This document shows, in pieces, positions 33,952-42,896 of a DNA stretch of 64,000 nt. The stretch is from Arthrobacter_B sp038069765 (GTDB taxonomy: Bacteria; Actinomycetota; Actinomycetes; Actinomycetales; Micrococcaceae). A program made the translations under genes and the position numbers. Within the stretch, counting starts at the first letter, position 1, and every line of letters begins with the position of its first letter. The stretch is taken from assembly GCF_038069765.1 (NCBI RefSeq), contig NZ_JBBPFS010000004.1, forward strand, positions 62,001 through 126,000. Direction: 5' to 3'. Under the pieces are notes generated by a model. It worked only from the letters and a program-made list of their open reading frames with translations, did not search any database and was not told the DNA's origin.

Positions 33952-34375
33952 CCGCGAGGGTAAAGGAGGAACGGCCGCCGGCCCGGCCGCCGGACGTCCG
34001 GGCGAGCGGGGCTCGGACTGCAGCTGCAGGGGCGGCAGGCGCATCGCCGCCGGCGAGGATCAGCGTTTCAGCGACGGCCAGCGTCAGATCAACCAGGGTG
34101 ACGCCCAGCGCCCCGGCTACTGCCTCGATCATCTCGCTGGACGGCTCTTTGAGGCCCCGCTCGATTTCGGAGAGGTACTGCGGAGACAGCCCGGCCCGGT
34201 CTGCAATCTCGCCCAGTGTGAGGCCGCGTTCATGCCGAAGCCTCCTCAGCAGCTCCCCGAGGACCTCCCGCCACAGCGGCTCCCGGGGCTTGAGGGGGTG
34301 CTGCCGGCCGGACCGCTGCCCTCCGGCCGTGCTGCGCGTTCCCGCTGGACTCTGAATTCCGCTGATGTCGGCCAT
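33947..34375 (-). CDS. XRE-family regulator, PopR/ClgR-like
   Basis: 142 residues. The helix-turn-helix and adjacent helices (LRRLRHERGLTLGEIADRA, GLSPQYLSEIERGLKEPSSEM) match the actinobacterial ClgR/PopR group that activates clp genes. A disordered N-terminus precedes it, and the protein ends in Thr-Leu-Ala-Ala, a possible ClpP degron as known for PopR and ClgR. Convergent with the clpP pair. The promoter holds TCTGCTCTCAGCAGA, so autoregulation is likely. ATG at 34375 has no clear RBS. Confidence 0.82.
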   Translation of the reverse strand: MADISGIQSPAGTRSTAGGQRSGRQHPLKPREPLWREVLGELLRRLRHERGLTLGEIADRAGLSPQYLSEIERGLKEPSSEMIEAVAGALGVTLVDLTLAVAETLILAGGDAPAAPAAAVRAPLARTSGGRAGGRSSFTLAA

Positions 34376-34415
34376 GCTTGATCGTAAAACGGTGCGGGCG
34401 GGCGGCAACAGGGGC

Positions 34416-34430
34416 TCTGCTCTCAGCAGA
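34416..34430. promoter_or_regulatory. TCTGC-type palindrome in the regulator promoter
   Basis: TCTGCTCTCAGCAGA, TCTGCT-N3-AGCAGA, perfect arms; same arrangement as the site at 32617-32631. 41 bases upstream of the regulator's start codon. Confidence 0.55.
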
Positions 34431-34492
34431 GTTCTGCGGGGACGCGAATAGGATGGGTCCGTCCGCTTTTCGACCAGCGATGGGAGCTCCCC

Positions 34493-35074
34493 TTGGCCAA
34501 TGTCCTGATGTTCCACCATGCCCAGGGGCTGACGCCGGGCGTGGATGCCTTTGCCGACGTACTGCGGGAAGCCGGGCACACCGTCACCGTCCCCGACCTC
34601 TTTGACGGGCGGACCTTTCTGGAACCGGGCGACGGCCTGGCCTATGCCGAAGAGATCGGCTTCCAGGAGCTGGAGGACGCAGGAGTGAGGATCGCCGGGC
34701 GCTTTCCGCACGAGATGGTCTACCTGGGATTCTCGCTCGGCGTCCTGCCGGCACAGCGGCTGGCGCAGACCCGGCCAGGCGCCCGGGGCGCTGTCATGAT
34801 CAGCGGCTGCGTCCCGCTTGGCGTCTTTGATGATTCCTGGCCCGCCGGCGTTCCCGTGCAGATTCACGGCATGGATGCAGACCCCATTTTCGTGGACGAG
34901 GGAGACCTCAGCGCAGCGGAAAACCTGGTGGAAAGCTCCGCAGAAGCCGAGCTGTTCCTCTACCCGGGCAGCTCCCATTTGTTCGCGGACATCAGCTTGG
35001 AGGACTATGACGAAACAGCAGCACCCGCGCTCACGGCGCGGGTGCTGGATTTCCTGGCCCGAACGGACGCTTAG
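34493..35074 (+). CDS. dienelactone hydrolase family protein
   Basis: 193-residue alpha/beta hydrolase of the DLH group. Nucleophile in GFSLGV (Ser rather than the Cys of true dienelactone hydrolase), acid in GMDADPIF, His in GSSHLFAD. TTG start preceded by GGGAG. Substrate unknown; the Ser nucleophile favours a general esterase. Confidence 0.82.
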   Translation: MANVLMFHHAQGLTPGVDAFADVLREAGHTVTVPDLFDGRTFLEPGDGLAYAEEIGFQELEDAGVRIAGRFPHEMVYLGFSLGVLPAQRLAQTRPGARGAVMISGCVPLGVFDDSWPAGVPVQIHGMDADPIFVDEGDLSAAENLVESSAEAELFLYPGSSHLFADISLEDYDETAAPALTARVLDFLARTDA

Positions 35075-35119
35075 GCCAAGCGGCCCGGGTTCCTGAAACG
35101 GCCCGGAAAGCTGGAGCTT

Positions 35120-35965
35120 TTAGGCGTTCCAGAGCCCGTAGGAGTCGGCCAGCGAGGAGATCTTCTGCGCGCGCGCCAAGCGCGGCAGGTAGGACCCGTC
35201 GCCCACCACTGCACCGGCGGCGTGCGCTTCGAGCAGTTCATGGGCCCACTGGACTTCCGACTCGCTCGGCGACAGCCCGTGGTTGATCGTATCTGCGGCG
35301 TCGGGCATCAGGCACAGCTTGCCGGTCATGCCCATGGACTGGGTCACCTTGCAGGCTTCCAGCAGCTTTTCGCCCAGGGCGCCGACGGTGGGGCCGTCGA
35401 TCGGCCCGGGCAGCTGCCCGACGCGGGAAGCGACCACAAGCTTGGAGCGGGCATAGGCCAGCGCCATCGGATCATCGGAGGCACCGGTGTCGCGACGGAA
35501 GTCACCCACCCCGAAGGCCAGGCGGAATGTACCCGGGGCGGAGGCAATGGCCGTCGCGTTCTCGATGCCCAGTGCGGATTCAACGAGTGCGAGCACCGGA
35601 GTGCCGGCCTGCAGGCGCATGGCCGTGTGGGTGACCTGCTCGGGCTTTTCAGTCATGGCCAGCATCACGCCGCGCAGGCCCGGCGCCTTGGACAGCGCAG
35701 CCAGGTCATCTGCCCAGTAATCGGTTTCGATGCCGTTGACACGCACCCAGGCGGTCATGCCGGTGGACAATGCCTCAACTACGCGTTCGCGGGCTTCAGC
35801 CTTGCCGGCGGCCGGAACGGCGTCTTCCATGTCGAACACCACGGAGTCCGCTTCGGACGCCAGCGCCGGCGCAAAGTTCGCTTCGTCGGCTGCAGAGGCG
35901 AGCAGCCAGGAACGGGACAGTTTTGCGGGCAGCGACGCGGCGCGGCTGTTTCGAAAGGGGGCCAT
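35120..35965 (-). CDS. CitE-like HpcH/HpaI aldolase/lyase
   Basis: 281 residues. Acidic metal-binding motifs of the family (VVFDMEDAVPAAGKAEAR, ALVESALGIENATAIA, and FGVGDFRRDTGAS) identify a CoA-ester lyase of the citrate-lyase-beta type. No citrate-lyase alpha or gamma genes are near, so it is likely a stand-alone CitE-like (malyl-/citramalyl-CoA) enzyme. ATG at 35965 opens the conserved part; an upstream in-frame ATG at 36031 adds a basic segment. Confidence 0.82.
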   Translation of the reverse strand: MAPFRNSRAASLPAKLSRSWLLASAADEANFAPALASEADSVVFDMEDAVPAAGKAEARERVVEALSTGMTAWVRVNGIETDYWADDLAALSKAPGLRGVMLAMTEKPEQVTHTAMRLQAGTPVLALVESALGIENATAIASAPGTFRLAFGVGDFRRDTGASDDPMALAYARSKLVVASRVGQLPGPIDGPTVGALGEKLLEACKVTQSMGMTGKLCLMPDAADTINHGLSPSESEVQWAHELLEAHAAGAVVGDGSYLPRLARAQKISSLADSYGLWNA

Positions 35966-36068
35966 GGATAAGACACTACTTTCACGGCGCCGGTTCCTAA
36001 AATGGGACGCCTCATATGTGCCGACGATCACTTTAACCGCGCGTTCCCCGCAGCTGGCCGTCGCTTCC

Positions 36069-36245
36069 CTAGCGCGTGCGCCCGGGAAGACCGGCCGAAC
36101 CGGCAGCAGCTCGCAACTCAGCGATCCGCAGCCGCAGGAAGATGATCAGCAGCACCAGCACCCACACCGCCATGACCGCCACCGCGGCTATGGCCAGATA
36201 CATGAGCAGGGCAAAAATCAAACTAACACCAGAAGCAGCCATCAT
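36069..36245 (-). CDS. small single-helix membrane protein
   Basis: 58 residues: one long hydrophobic stretch (LLMYLAIAAVAVMAVWVLVLLIIFL) followed by a basic tail. Two adjacent ATG codons (36245, 36242) follow a purine-rich GGGGGGAAACA, a good RBS. No family recognised. Same strand and between the CitE-like and GlcD-like genes. Confidence 0.55.
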   Translation of the reverse strand: MMAASGVSLIFALLMYLAIAAVAVMAVWVLVLLIIFLRLRIAELRAAAGSAGLPGRTR

Positions 36246-36295
36246 TGTTTCCCCCCGCTGTTGCCCGACAAGTTCTCCGAGGCTACACGACGCCC

Positions 36296-37693
36296 TCAGA
36301 TAGCCTTGCCGGGATTGAGAATGCCCAGCGGATCAAGGGCCCGGCGGATGGCGTGCTGCACCCCCAGCGACACATCCCCCAATTCGGCACCGACCCAGTC
36401 CCGTTTCAGCAGGCCCACGCCGTGTTCACCGGTCAAGGTTCCGCCGAGCCGGTTGGCCAGGAAGAACATCTGGCCCAAGGCCTCCTTGGCCGGCCCCTCG
36501 TCAACCGGATCCTGCGGGTCCATCACAATCATGGGGTGCAGGTTTCCGTCCGAGGCATGGGCGATGGTGAAAATGCGGGTGCCCGTGTCCGCCGCGATCC
36601 GCTCAAGCCCGGCAACTGCCTCGGCCAGCCGGCCCCGCGGCACTCCGATGTCTCCGATGGAGACCCGTCCGATCTTCTCCAGGGACGGGATAGCTTCCCG
36701 GCGAGCCCTGATAAAGGCGGCCGCTTCGTCGTCGTCGGCCGCTTTGCCGCAGGACCCGGCATGCGGGCGGACGGCTTCAAGGACCACATCCTGTTCCAAA
36801 AACGCACCGTAGCCGTCGGTCTGCACCAGGAGGAAGGAGGCGCCGCGGGAACGGTAGTCAGTGCCCAGCGCCGCATCGACGGCCTCCAGGGTGGGCCCGT
36901 CGATCAGTTCCATCATCGAGGGCTGGATCCGCGCCGCAACAACGGCGGACGCTGCCCGGGCCGCGCTTTCGACGTCGGGAAAGAAAGCGGCCACGGTGGC
37001 GGTGGCCACCGGCAGCGGGCGCAGCCGCAGGGTGGCTTCGACAACGACGCCGAGGGTTCCTTCGGAGCCGATCATCAGCGCATTCAGGTCATACCCGGTG
37101 ACGCCCTTGATAGTCTGCCGGCCGGTGCGCAGCTCACTCCCGTCTGCCAGGATGACCCGCAGCGCCAGCACCGATTCCCGGGTCACGCCGTACTTGGCGC
37201 AGCGCATTCCGCCGGCGTTGGTGGCTATGTTTCCGCCGATGGAGCAGATGGCGGTGCTCGCTGGGTCCGGCGCGTAGAAGAGTCCGTACTCGGCTGCAGC
37301 GGCATTAATCTCGGCGTTCAGCACCCCGGGCTGGACCACGGCCAGCTGTTCCACCGGATCGATGCGCAGGATCCGGTTCATCCGGGACACATCCAGCACC
37401 ACTTCGCCGGAGCGCGCGGACGATCCCCCGGCCAGCCCGGTGCCTGCCCCGCGCGGGACCACCGGCACGCGGTGGGCGGTCGCCAGCTTCAGGGTGGCCG
37501 CGACGTCTTCCGCAGATTCAGCAAACACCACCCCGTCCGGGTGGGACCGGGCCACGAAGCCGGAACGGTCGGTGCTGGCGTGTTCACGGTGTCCGGCGTC
37601 GCGGGAAGCGTGGGGGGCCGCGCTCAGCAGAGTGTCGCTGGCGCCCGGCGCCGACGAGTCGAGCAGGGGCCCGGAGTCGGAAAAGAGGCTCAT
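36296..37693 (-). CDS. FAD-linked oxidase, GlcD / D-lactate dehydrogenase type
   Basis: 465 residues. PCMH-type FAD domain: PRGAGTGLAGGSSA, ICSIGGNIATNAGGMRCAKYG and GSEGTLGVV, then a C-terminal cap ending in GTLTGEHGVGLLKRDWV. Oxidises 2-hydroxy acids such as glycolate or D-lactate. One base separates its start from the stop of the lactate permease gene, so the two form an operon for hydroxy-acid uptake and oxidation. Substrate inferred from the permease. Confidence 0.9.
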   Translation of the reverse strand: MSLFSDSGPLLDSSAPGASDTLLSAAPHASRDAGHREHASTDRSGFVARSHPDGVVFAESAEDVAATLKLATAHRVPVVPRGAGTGLAGGSSARSGEVVLDVSRMNRILRIDPVEQLAVVQPGVLNAEINAAAAEYGLFYAPDPASTAICSIGGNIATNAGGMRCAKYGVTRESVLALRVILADGSELRTGRQTIKGVTGYDLNALMIGSEGTLGVVVEATLRLRPLPVATATVAAFFPDVESAARAASAVVAARIQPSMMELIDGPTLEAVDAALGTDYRSRGASFLLVQTDGYGAFLEQDVVLEAVRPHAGSCGKAADDDEAAAFIRARREAIPSLEKIGRVSIGDIGVPRGRLAEAVAGLERIAADTGTRIFTIAHASDGNLHPMIVMDPQDPVDEGPAKEALGQMFFLANRLGGTLTGEHGVGLLKRDWVGAELGDVSLGVQHAIRRALDPLGILNPGKAI

Positions 37694-37694
37694 G

Positions 37695-39554
37695 CTAGGG
37701 CACCATCCAGCCCAGAATCGACGTCGACTGCAGCCAAATCAGCAGGGTCATCAGCACCAGCAGCCCCAGGCTCCAGCCGATGAGTTTGCGCAGCAGCGTG
37801 CTTTCGGCTCCCTCCAGCCCCACCGCCGCAGAAGCAATGGCAAGGTTCTGCAGCGAGAGCATCTTTCCGAGTACGCCGGCGGATGAGTTCGACGCCGCCA
37901 TCAGCGTTGCGGACAGCCCCGTTTCATTGGCGGCGGCCACCTGCAGCTGGCCGAACAGCGAATTGGAGGAGGTGTCCGACCCGGTGAGGGCAACGCCAAT
38001 CCAGCCCAGCAGCGGTGACAGGAGAGCAAAGAATCCGCCGGCCGAGGCAAGGGCGACGCCCAGGGTGGTGGTCTGGCCCGAGAGGTTCATGACGAAGGAC
38101 AGCGCCAGCACGGCGCAGACGGTCACGATCGTCCAGCGCAGCTGCTTCAGGGTTTCCCCGTAAACCTTCAGCCCCTGTGCGGGCCGGATGCGGTAGAGCA
38201 GCATGGTCAGGATACCGGCAAACAGCAGCAGGGTTCCGGTGGCGCGGATGTGGTCAAAACGGAGCGTCTGCGCGCTGATCGCCTTGCCGTTTGAATCCAC
38301 GACGTCCAGGCCCGGCCAGCGGAAGGTCACGCTGCCGATTTCGGTCAGCCAGGCCTTGATTCCCGGTACTTGGGCCAGGGAGAACACCGCGATGATGATC
38401 AGGTAGGGAGCGGTGGCCATCCAGACGTTGCGGGCATCGGGGCGGGTTGTGCCCGCTGCGGATGCGGGGGCAGCTTCGGCAGCGGATGAGCCGCCGGACA
38501 TGCCGCCGGAATCCGGCTCCGGCGCCGGCGTTCCGGAGGCGCTGACGGGCACCGCATAGGCTGAGGCACCGCCAACCGGCGCCGCAGCGGAACGGCGCCG
38601 CCTGCCGCCGCCCTCCGGAGGAGAAACACTCCCCGCGGCCGTCTCCTGCCCGGAGCTTTCCGGCCCCGTCTCCTGCCCGGAATCATCCGCACCCTGGACC
38701 TGTCCGGACATGCCGATGAGTTCCGCCGGCTGCCAGACGCGGAGCATGAGCAGCACGGCGATGACGGTGGCCACCGCGGCAACGACGTCGGTCAGCTCCA
38801 CCACGAAGTAGTTCGAGGCCACAAACTGCGCCAGTCCGAAAACGACCCCGGAGACGAGTGCCACCGGCCACGTTTGCCGCAGTCCGCGCTTTCCGTCCAC
38901 CAGGAACACCAGGATCAGGGGTACCACCAGCGCGATGAACGGTGTTTGCCGGCCGGTCATGGAGGACAGCTCCTGCAGCGGAATCCCCGTTACGCCGTTC
39001 AGGGCGATGATGGGCGCCGCCATGGCTCCGAATGCGACGGGTGCGGTGTTGGCCAGCAGCGCGACCATGGCCGATTTCAGCGGTTTCATCCCGGCGGCCA
39101 TCAGCATGGCTGCGGCAATCGCCACCGGCGCCCCGAACCCGGCCAGGGACTCCAGCAGTGCGCCGAAGCAGAAAGCGATGAGGATGGAGAGGATCCGCAG
39201 GTCGTCGGAGATGGAGCGGATGGTTCGTCCCAGCACTTCAAACCACGGTGTTGCCACCGTGAGCTTGTAGATCCACAGCGCGTTGATCAGGATCCAGAGG
39301 ATGGGAAAGACGGCGTAAAAGGCGCCCAGCCCGGTGGCCGCCGCAACCTGGTCCACCGGCATCCGCCACACAACCGCCGCCAGCAGGATGGAGAGCACCA
39401 GGCTGATGATTCCGGCCTGGTACGCCTTCATGCGGAAAACGCCCAGCAGGACAAACAGCAGGATCAGCGGCAAAGCGGCCAGAGCCGCCGAAAGTCCCAG
39501 GGACCCGCCCGCCGGATTAAGGATCTGTTCAAACGTCTGCGCCTGGATGTCCAC
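37695..39554 (-). CDS. lctP: L-lactate permease with a large low-complexity loop
   Basis: 619 residues, LctP/GlcA family, about thirteen to fourteen helices; conserved ALLESLAGFGAPVAIAAAML and GLSATLMAASNSSAGVLGKML. Imports L-lactate or glycolate with H+. About 100 residues of Gly/Ser/Pro/Glu-rich sequence (38430-38735) break the usual central loop, so the protein is longer than the common 550. I placed the start at the GTG at 39554 with AAAGGGG upstream; sequence further upstream does not match the family. Confidence 0.9.
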   Translation of the reverse strand: MDIQAQTFEQILNPAGGSLGLSAALAALPLILLFVLLGVFRMKAYQAGIISLVLSILLAAVVWRMPVDQVAAATGLGAFYAVFPILWILINALWIYKLTVATPWFEVLGRTIRSISDDLRILSILIAFCFGALLESLAGFGAPVAIAAAMLMAAGMKPLKSAMVALLANTAPVAFGAMAAPIIALNGVTGIPLQELSSMTGRQTPFIALVVPLILVFLVDGKRGLRQTWPVALVSGVVFGLAQFVASNYFVVELTDVVAAVATVIAVLLMLRVWQPAELIGMSGQVQGADDSGQETGPESSGQETAAGSVSPPEGGGRRRRSAAAPVGGASAYAVPVSASGTPAPEPDSGGMSGGSSAAEAAPASAAGTTRPDARNVWMATAPYLIIIAVFSLAQVPGIKAWLTEIGSVTFRWPGLDVVDSNGKAISAQTLRFDHIRATGTLLLFAGILTMLLYRIRPAQGLKVYGETLKQLRWTIVTVCAVLALSFVMNLSGQTTTLGVALASAGGFFALLSPLLGWIGVALTGSDTSSNSLFGQLQVAAANETGLSATLMAASNSSAGVLGKMLSLQNLAIASAAVGLEGAESTLLRKLIGWSLGLLVLMTLLIWLQSTSILGWMVP

Positions 39555-39698
39555 GAAAACCCCTTTGTTCCGCCGTGGCCGTCGCTCATTCCGGACAGGG
39601 CGTCCCTGTCGCCGTGAGCGTAGCGTCACCCTAGGCCCGCAGCGGCCGGCGGTCAACGGGGCCGGCGCCCAACAGCGCACCGGCCACCGCAGTTGGGG

Positions 39699-41093
39699 TT
39701 AGCTGCTGGGGGCTGCGTCCCTAATATCCTGGGCGTCAATACCGAGCAGCTCGAGCTTGCCGCTCTTGCGGTCCGCCAGGTAGGCCTTCATTTCCCGTTT
39801 GATGACCGGCAGCAGCAGGTAGACACCGAGCAGGTTCACGAAGGCGCAGACAAAGAGCGCGGCGTCAGCGAAGCTGATGACCTGGCTGAAGGACAGGACA
39901 CAGCCGGCCACGGTGAAGGTCAGGAAGATGACCTTGTAGGTGATTTCCCGGCGGCGCCCGCGGCCAAAGAGATATTCCCAGGACTTCAGGCCGTAATAGG
40001 ACCAGGTAATGAGGGTGGAGTAGGCGAAGAGCGCGACGGCGATGGAGAGGACAATCGGGAACCACGGCAGAACGGTGGCGAAGGCGTCGGAGGTGAGGAT
40101 CACGCCGTCGGGCGCATCTCCGCCGCTCTGCACCTGGTCGATACCCGCCTGCAGGCTGGGCGTGGACGCCATGATGATGGCGAGCGCAGTCATGGTGCAG
40201 ATGAGCACTGTATCCACCAGCGGCTCGAAGAGCGCCACGAAACCCTCGCTGACCGGGCGGCGGGTCTTGACCGCGGAGTGCGCGATCGCTGCGGAGCCAA
40301 CACCTGCCTCATTCGAGAAGGACGCCCGCTGGAAGCCGACAATCATGACGCCGAGGATTCCGCCGGCAAAGCCCTCCGGCCGGAAGGCACCGTCGATAAT
40401 GGCGCCGAACGCCGCCGGGACGTTTTCGAAGTTGACGATGATGACGAACAGGCACGCCAGGATGTAGACGCCGCCCATGGCCGGCACCAGTTTGGAGGTG
40501 GTCGCGCCGATGGACTTGATGCCGCCGAGAATCACCACGGCCACCAGGGCCGCCAGGACCAGCCCGAAGATCAGAGCCGCTCCGGCGCTGCCGAGGAGCC
40601 CGTCGTCGCCGCCGGTGACGTTCTGGATCTGCGCGAAGGTCTGGTTGGCCTGGAACATGTTGCCGCCGGCAATACCGAAGATCAGGATGGCCACCGCAAA
40701 GGTTCCGGTGAGGATCCTGGCGGGCCACCGGCCGAACCGTTTGAAGGCCACGGGCAGGTACTTGAAGGGGCCGCCGCTGATGGAGCCGTCTTCGTGGATT
40801 TCGCGGTATTTCACGCCGAGCGTGCATTCCGCGAACTTCGAGGCCATGCCCAGCAGTCCGGCAAGAATCATCCAGAAGGTCGCACCCGGCCCGCCGAGCG
40901 CCATGGCTGCACCGACGCCGGCAATGTTACCCAGCCCTACCGTGCCGGAGAGAGCGGAGGTAAGGGCCTGGAAATGCGGCACTTCCCCCGGATCATCCTT
41001 CGAGGAGAACTTACCGCGGACCACCTGTGCGGCCACCCGCAACCCGCGGAACTGGATGAAACCGAAGTAGAAGGTGAAGACCACCCCCGCCAC
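39699..41093 (-). CDS. AGCS sodium:alanine symporter, 5' end disrupted
   Basis: 464 residues from the first usable start (GTG, 41093). Family core: VPHFQALTSALSGTVGLGNIAGVGAAMALGGPG and GFQRASFSNEAGVGSAAIAHSA. The in-frame sequence upstream (AEDFVSAAGLPVTIGDISFP) looks like the normal N-terminus but has no ATG, GTG or TTG before a stop. One extra T in the T run at 41182-41184 would join it to an ATG at 41188. Imports alanine or glycine with Na+. Confidence 0.85.
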   Translation of the reverse strand: MAGVVFTFYFGFIQFRGLRVAAQVVRGKFSSKDDPGEVPHFQALTSALSGTVGLGNIAGVGAAMALGGPGATFWMILAGLLGMASKFAECTLGVKYREIHEDGSISGGPFKYLPVAFKRFGRWPARILTGTFAVAILIFGIAGGNMFQANQTFAQIQNVTGGDDGLLGSAGAALIFGLVLAALVAVVILGGIKSIGATTSKLVPAMGGVYILACLFVIIVNFENVPAAFGAIIDGAFRPEGFAGGILGVMIVGFQRASFSNEAGVGSAAIAHSAVKTRRPVSEGFVALFEPLVDTVLICTMTALAIIMASTPSLQAGIDQVQSGGDAPDGVILTSDAFATVLPWFPIVLSIAVALFAYSTLITWSYYGLKSWEYLFGRGRRREITYKVIFLTFTVAGCVLSFSQVISFADAALFVCAFVNLLGVYLLLPVIKREMKAYLADRKSGKLELLGIDAQDIRDAAPSS

Positions 41094-41396
41094 GATCAGC
41101 CATGCGACGACAACCGGAAAGCTGATGTCACCGATGGTGACGGGTAAGCCTGCTGCCGAAACGAAGTCCTCAGCCTTACTTAAACCATGGGGTAATCCAA
41201 ATCACAAGCGGCTTGCCGTACCGCTGGAAGAGACCTGGGCGGCCGTCCCGCTGCACACCGAAACGGCAGAGGATGCCCTTCGGGGCGCTCAGACGCGCGC
41301 CTTCCGCCTTTTCGGGGATGCGCTCATTTGATGGGTCCACGGCCGCTCACATGCTAGATTGATCGGCACCTATCCGCCTCGTCCCCAGGTGTGACC

Positions 41397-42896
41397 ATGA
41401 CCAAACTCAGCACGTCTTCGCTGCCCGGCATCTCCGCCAACGTGGCGGTGCCGTCCTATGACCGCTCCAAGCTCACCGTGGGGATTGTCCACTTTGGTGT
41501 GGGCGGCTTCCACCGCGCGCATCAGGCCATGTACCTGGACCGGCTGATGAATGCCGGAGCCGCCGGCGACTGGGCCATCTGCGGGGTGGGCGTGCTGCCC
41601 TCCGACGCCGCCATGAAAACCGTCATGGAAACCCAGGACTGCCTGTACACGCTGGTACTCAAAAATCCGGACGGCACCCGGGAGGGACGCGTTATCGGCT
41701 CCATGATCGAGTACCTGCTGGCGCCGGAGGACCCGGAAGCCGTCATCGAAAAAATGGCGGCACCCGGCACCCGCGTTGTCTCGCTGACCATCACCGAGGG
41801 CGGGTACAACTTCCACCACGTCACCGGTGAATTCGACGCCGCCAACCCCGCCGTGGCGGCGGACCTGGTGCCGGGCGCGGTCCCGTCCACGGTCTTCGGA
41901 CTGGTCACCGAAGCTTTGCAGCGGCGCCGGGACCGCGGGCTGCCGCCGTTCACGGTCATGTCCTGCGACAACATCCAGGGCAACGGAGACGTTGCCGCCG
42001 GTATGTTCACCGCCTTCGCACGTCTGCGCGACCCGGACTTCGGTCAGTGGATGCAGGAAAACGTCGCCTTCCCGAACTCCATGGTGGACCGGATCACGCC
42101 GGTCACCACGGATGAGGACCGGTCCATGGTGGCGGAGGACTTCGGCGTGGAGGACGCGTGGCCGGTCGTCAGCGAGGACTTTGAGCAGTGGGTGCTTGAA
42201 GATCATTTTCCCCTGGGGCGCCCGGCCTTTGAGGAGGTTGGCGTCCAGATGGTCGACGACGTCGAACCCTACGAACTCATGAAGCTGCGCCTGCTTAACG
42301 CGAGCCACCAGGGCCTGTGCTATTTCGGCTACCTTGCCGGTTACCGGTACGCCCACGAGGTCTGCCAGGACCCGCTGTTTGCCCGGTTCCTGCTGGATTA
42401 CATGGACAAGGAGGCTACGCCTACGCTCAAGCCGCTGCCGGGCGTGGACCTGGCCGGCTACAAGCACAAGCTGATTGAGCGGTTCTCCAACGAATACGTC
42501 CGTGACACGCTCGCCCGGCTGTGCGCCGAGAGCTCGGACCGGATTCCCAAGTGGCTGCTGCCGGTTATCCGCGAGAACCTGGCCGCCGGCGGCGACATCC
42601 ACCGCTCCGCCGCCATCGTCGCGAGCTGGGCCCGGTATGCCGAGGGAACCGATGAACAGGGCGAACCCATCACGGTGGTGGACCGGCTGCGGGAACCGCT
42701 GACGGCGGCCGCGGCACGCAACCGCGAAGATCCGCTCGCTTTCATCTCCAACCCGGAGCTCTTCGGGGATTTGGCGTCCAATGACCGGTTTGTCAGCGCC
42801 TACACCGGCGCCCTGGCTTCGCTGCACGACGCCGGGGCGCGGGCCACGGTCGAAGGGCTGGTCCGGAACGGGGAAAACCACACCCAGGGGAACTAA
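41397..42896 (+). CDS. mtlD: mannitol 2-dehydrogenase
   Basis: 499 residues, polyol-specific long-chain dehydrogenase, oxidising D-mannitol (or arabitol/sorbitol) to the ketose with NAD+. N-terminal Rossmann motif VHFGVGGFHRAH; catalytic Lys296, Asn301 and His304 in KLRLLNASH, the family's K-x4-N-x2-H signature. ATG at 41397 follows an AGG; GTG at 41391 is possible. Its stop overlaps the convergent regulator by four bases. Likely works with the ABC importer at 43957-47173. Confidence 0.92.
   Translation: MTKLSTSSLPGISANVAVPSYDRSKLTVGIVHFGVGGFHRAHQAMYLDRLMNAGAAGDWAICGVGVLPSDAAMKTVMETQDCLYTLVLKNPDGTREGRVIGSMIEYLLAPEDPEAVIEKMAAPGTRVVSLTITEGGYNFHHVTGEFDAANPAVAADLVPGAVPSTVFGLVTEALQRRRDRGLPPFTVMSCDNIQGNGDVAAGMFTAFARLRDPDFGQWMQENVAFPNSMVDRITPVTTDEDRSMVAEDFGVEDAWPVVSEDFEQWVLEDHFPLGRPAFEEVGVQMVDDVEPYELMKLRLLNASHQGLCYFGYLAGYRYAHEVCQDPLFARFLLDYMDKEATPTLKPLPGVDLAGYKHKLIERFSNEYVRDTLARLCAESSDRIPKWLLPVIRENLAAGGDIHRSAAIVASWARYAEGTDEQGEPITVVDRLREPLTAAAARNREDPLAFISNPELFGDLASNDRFVSAYTGALASLHDAGARATVEGLVRNGENHTQGN

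Noticed and set aside
39693..41147. Long plus-strand frame opposite the alanine symporter
   Set aside because: Antisense shadow rich in Asp/His/Gly; no RBS or motif.
41203..41331. Plus-strand coding-like tail ending at a TGA before mannitol dehydrogenase
   Set aside because: Looks mildly protein-like but has no start, family or upstream body that I can support.
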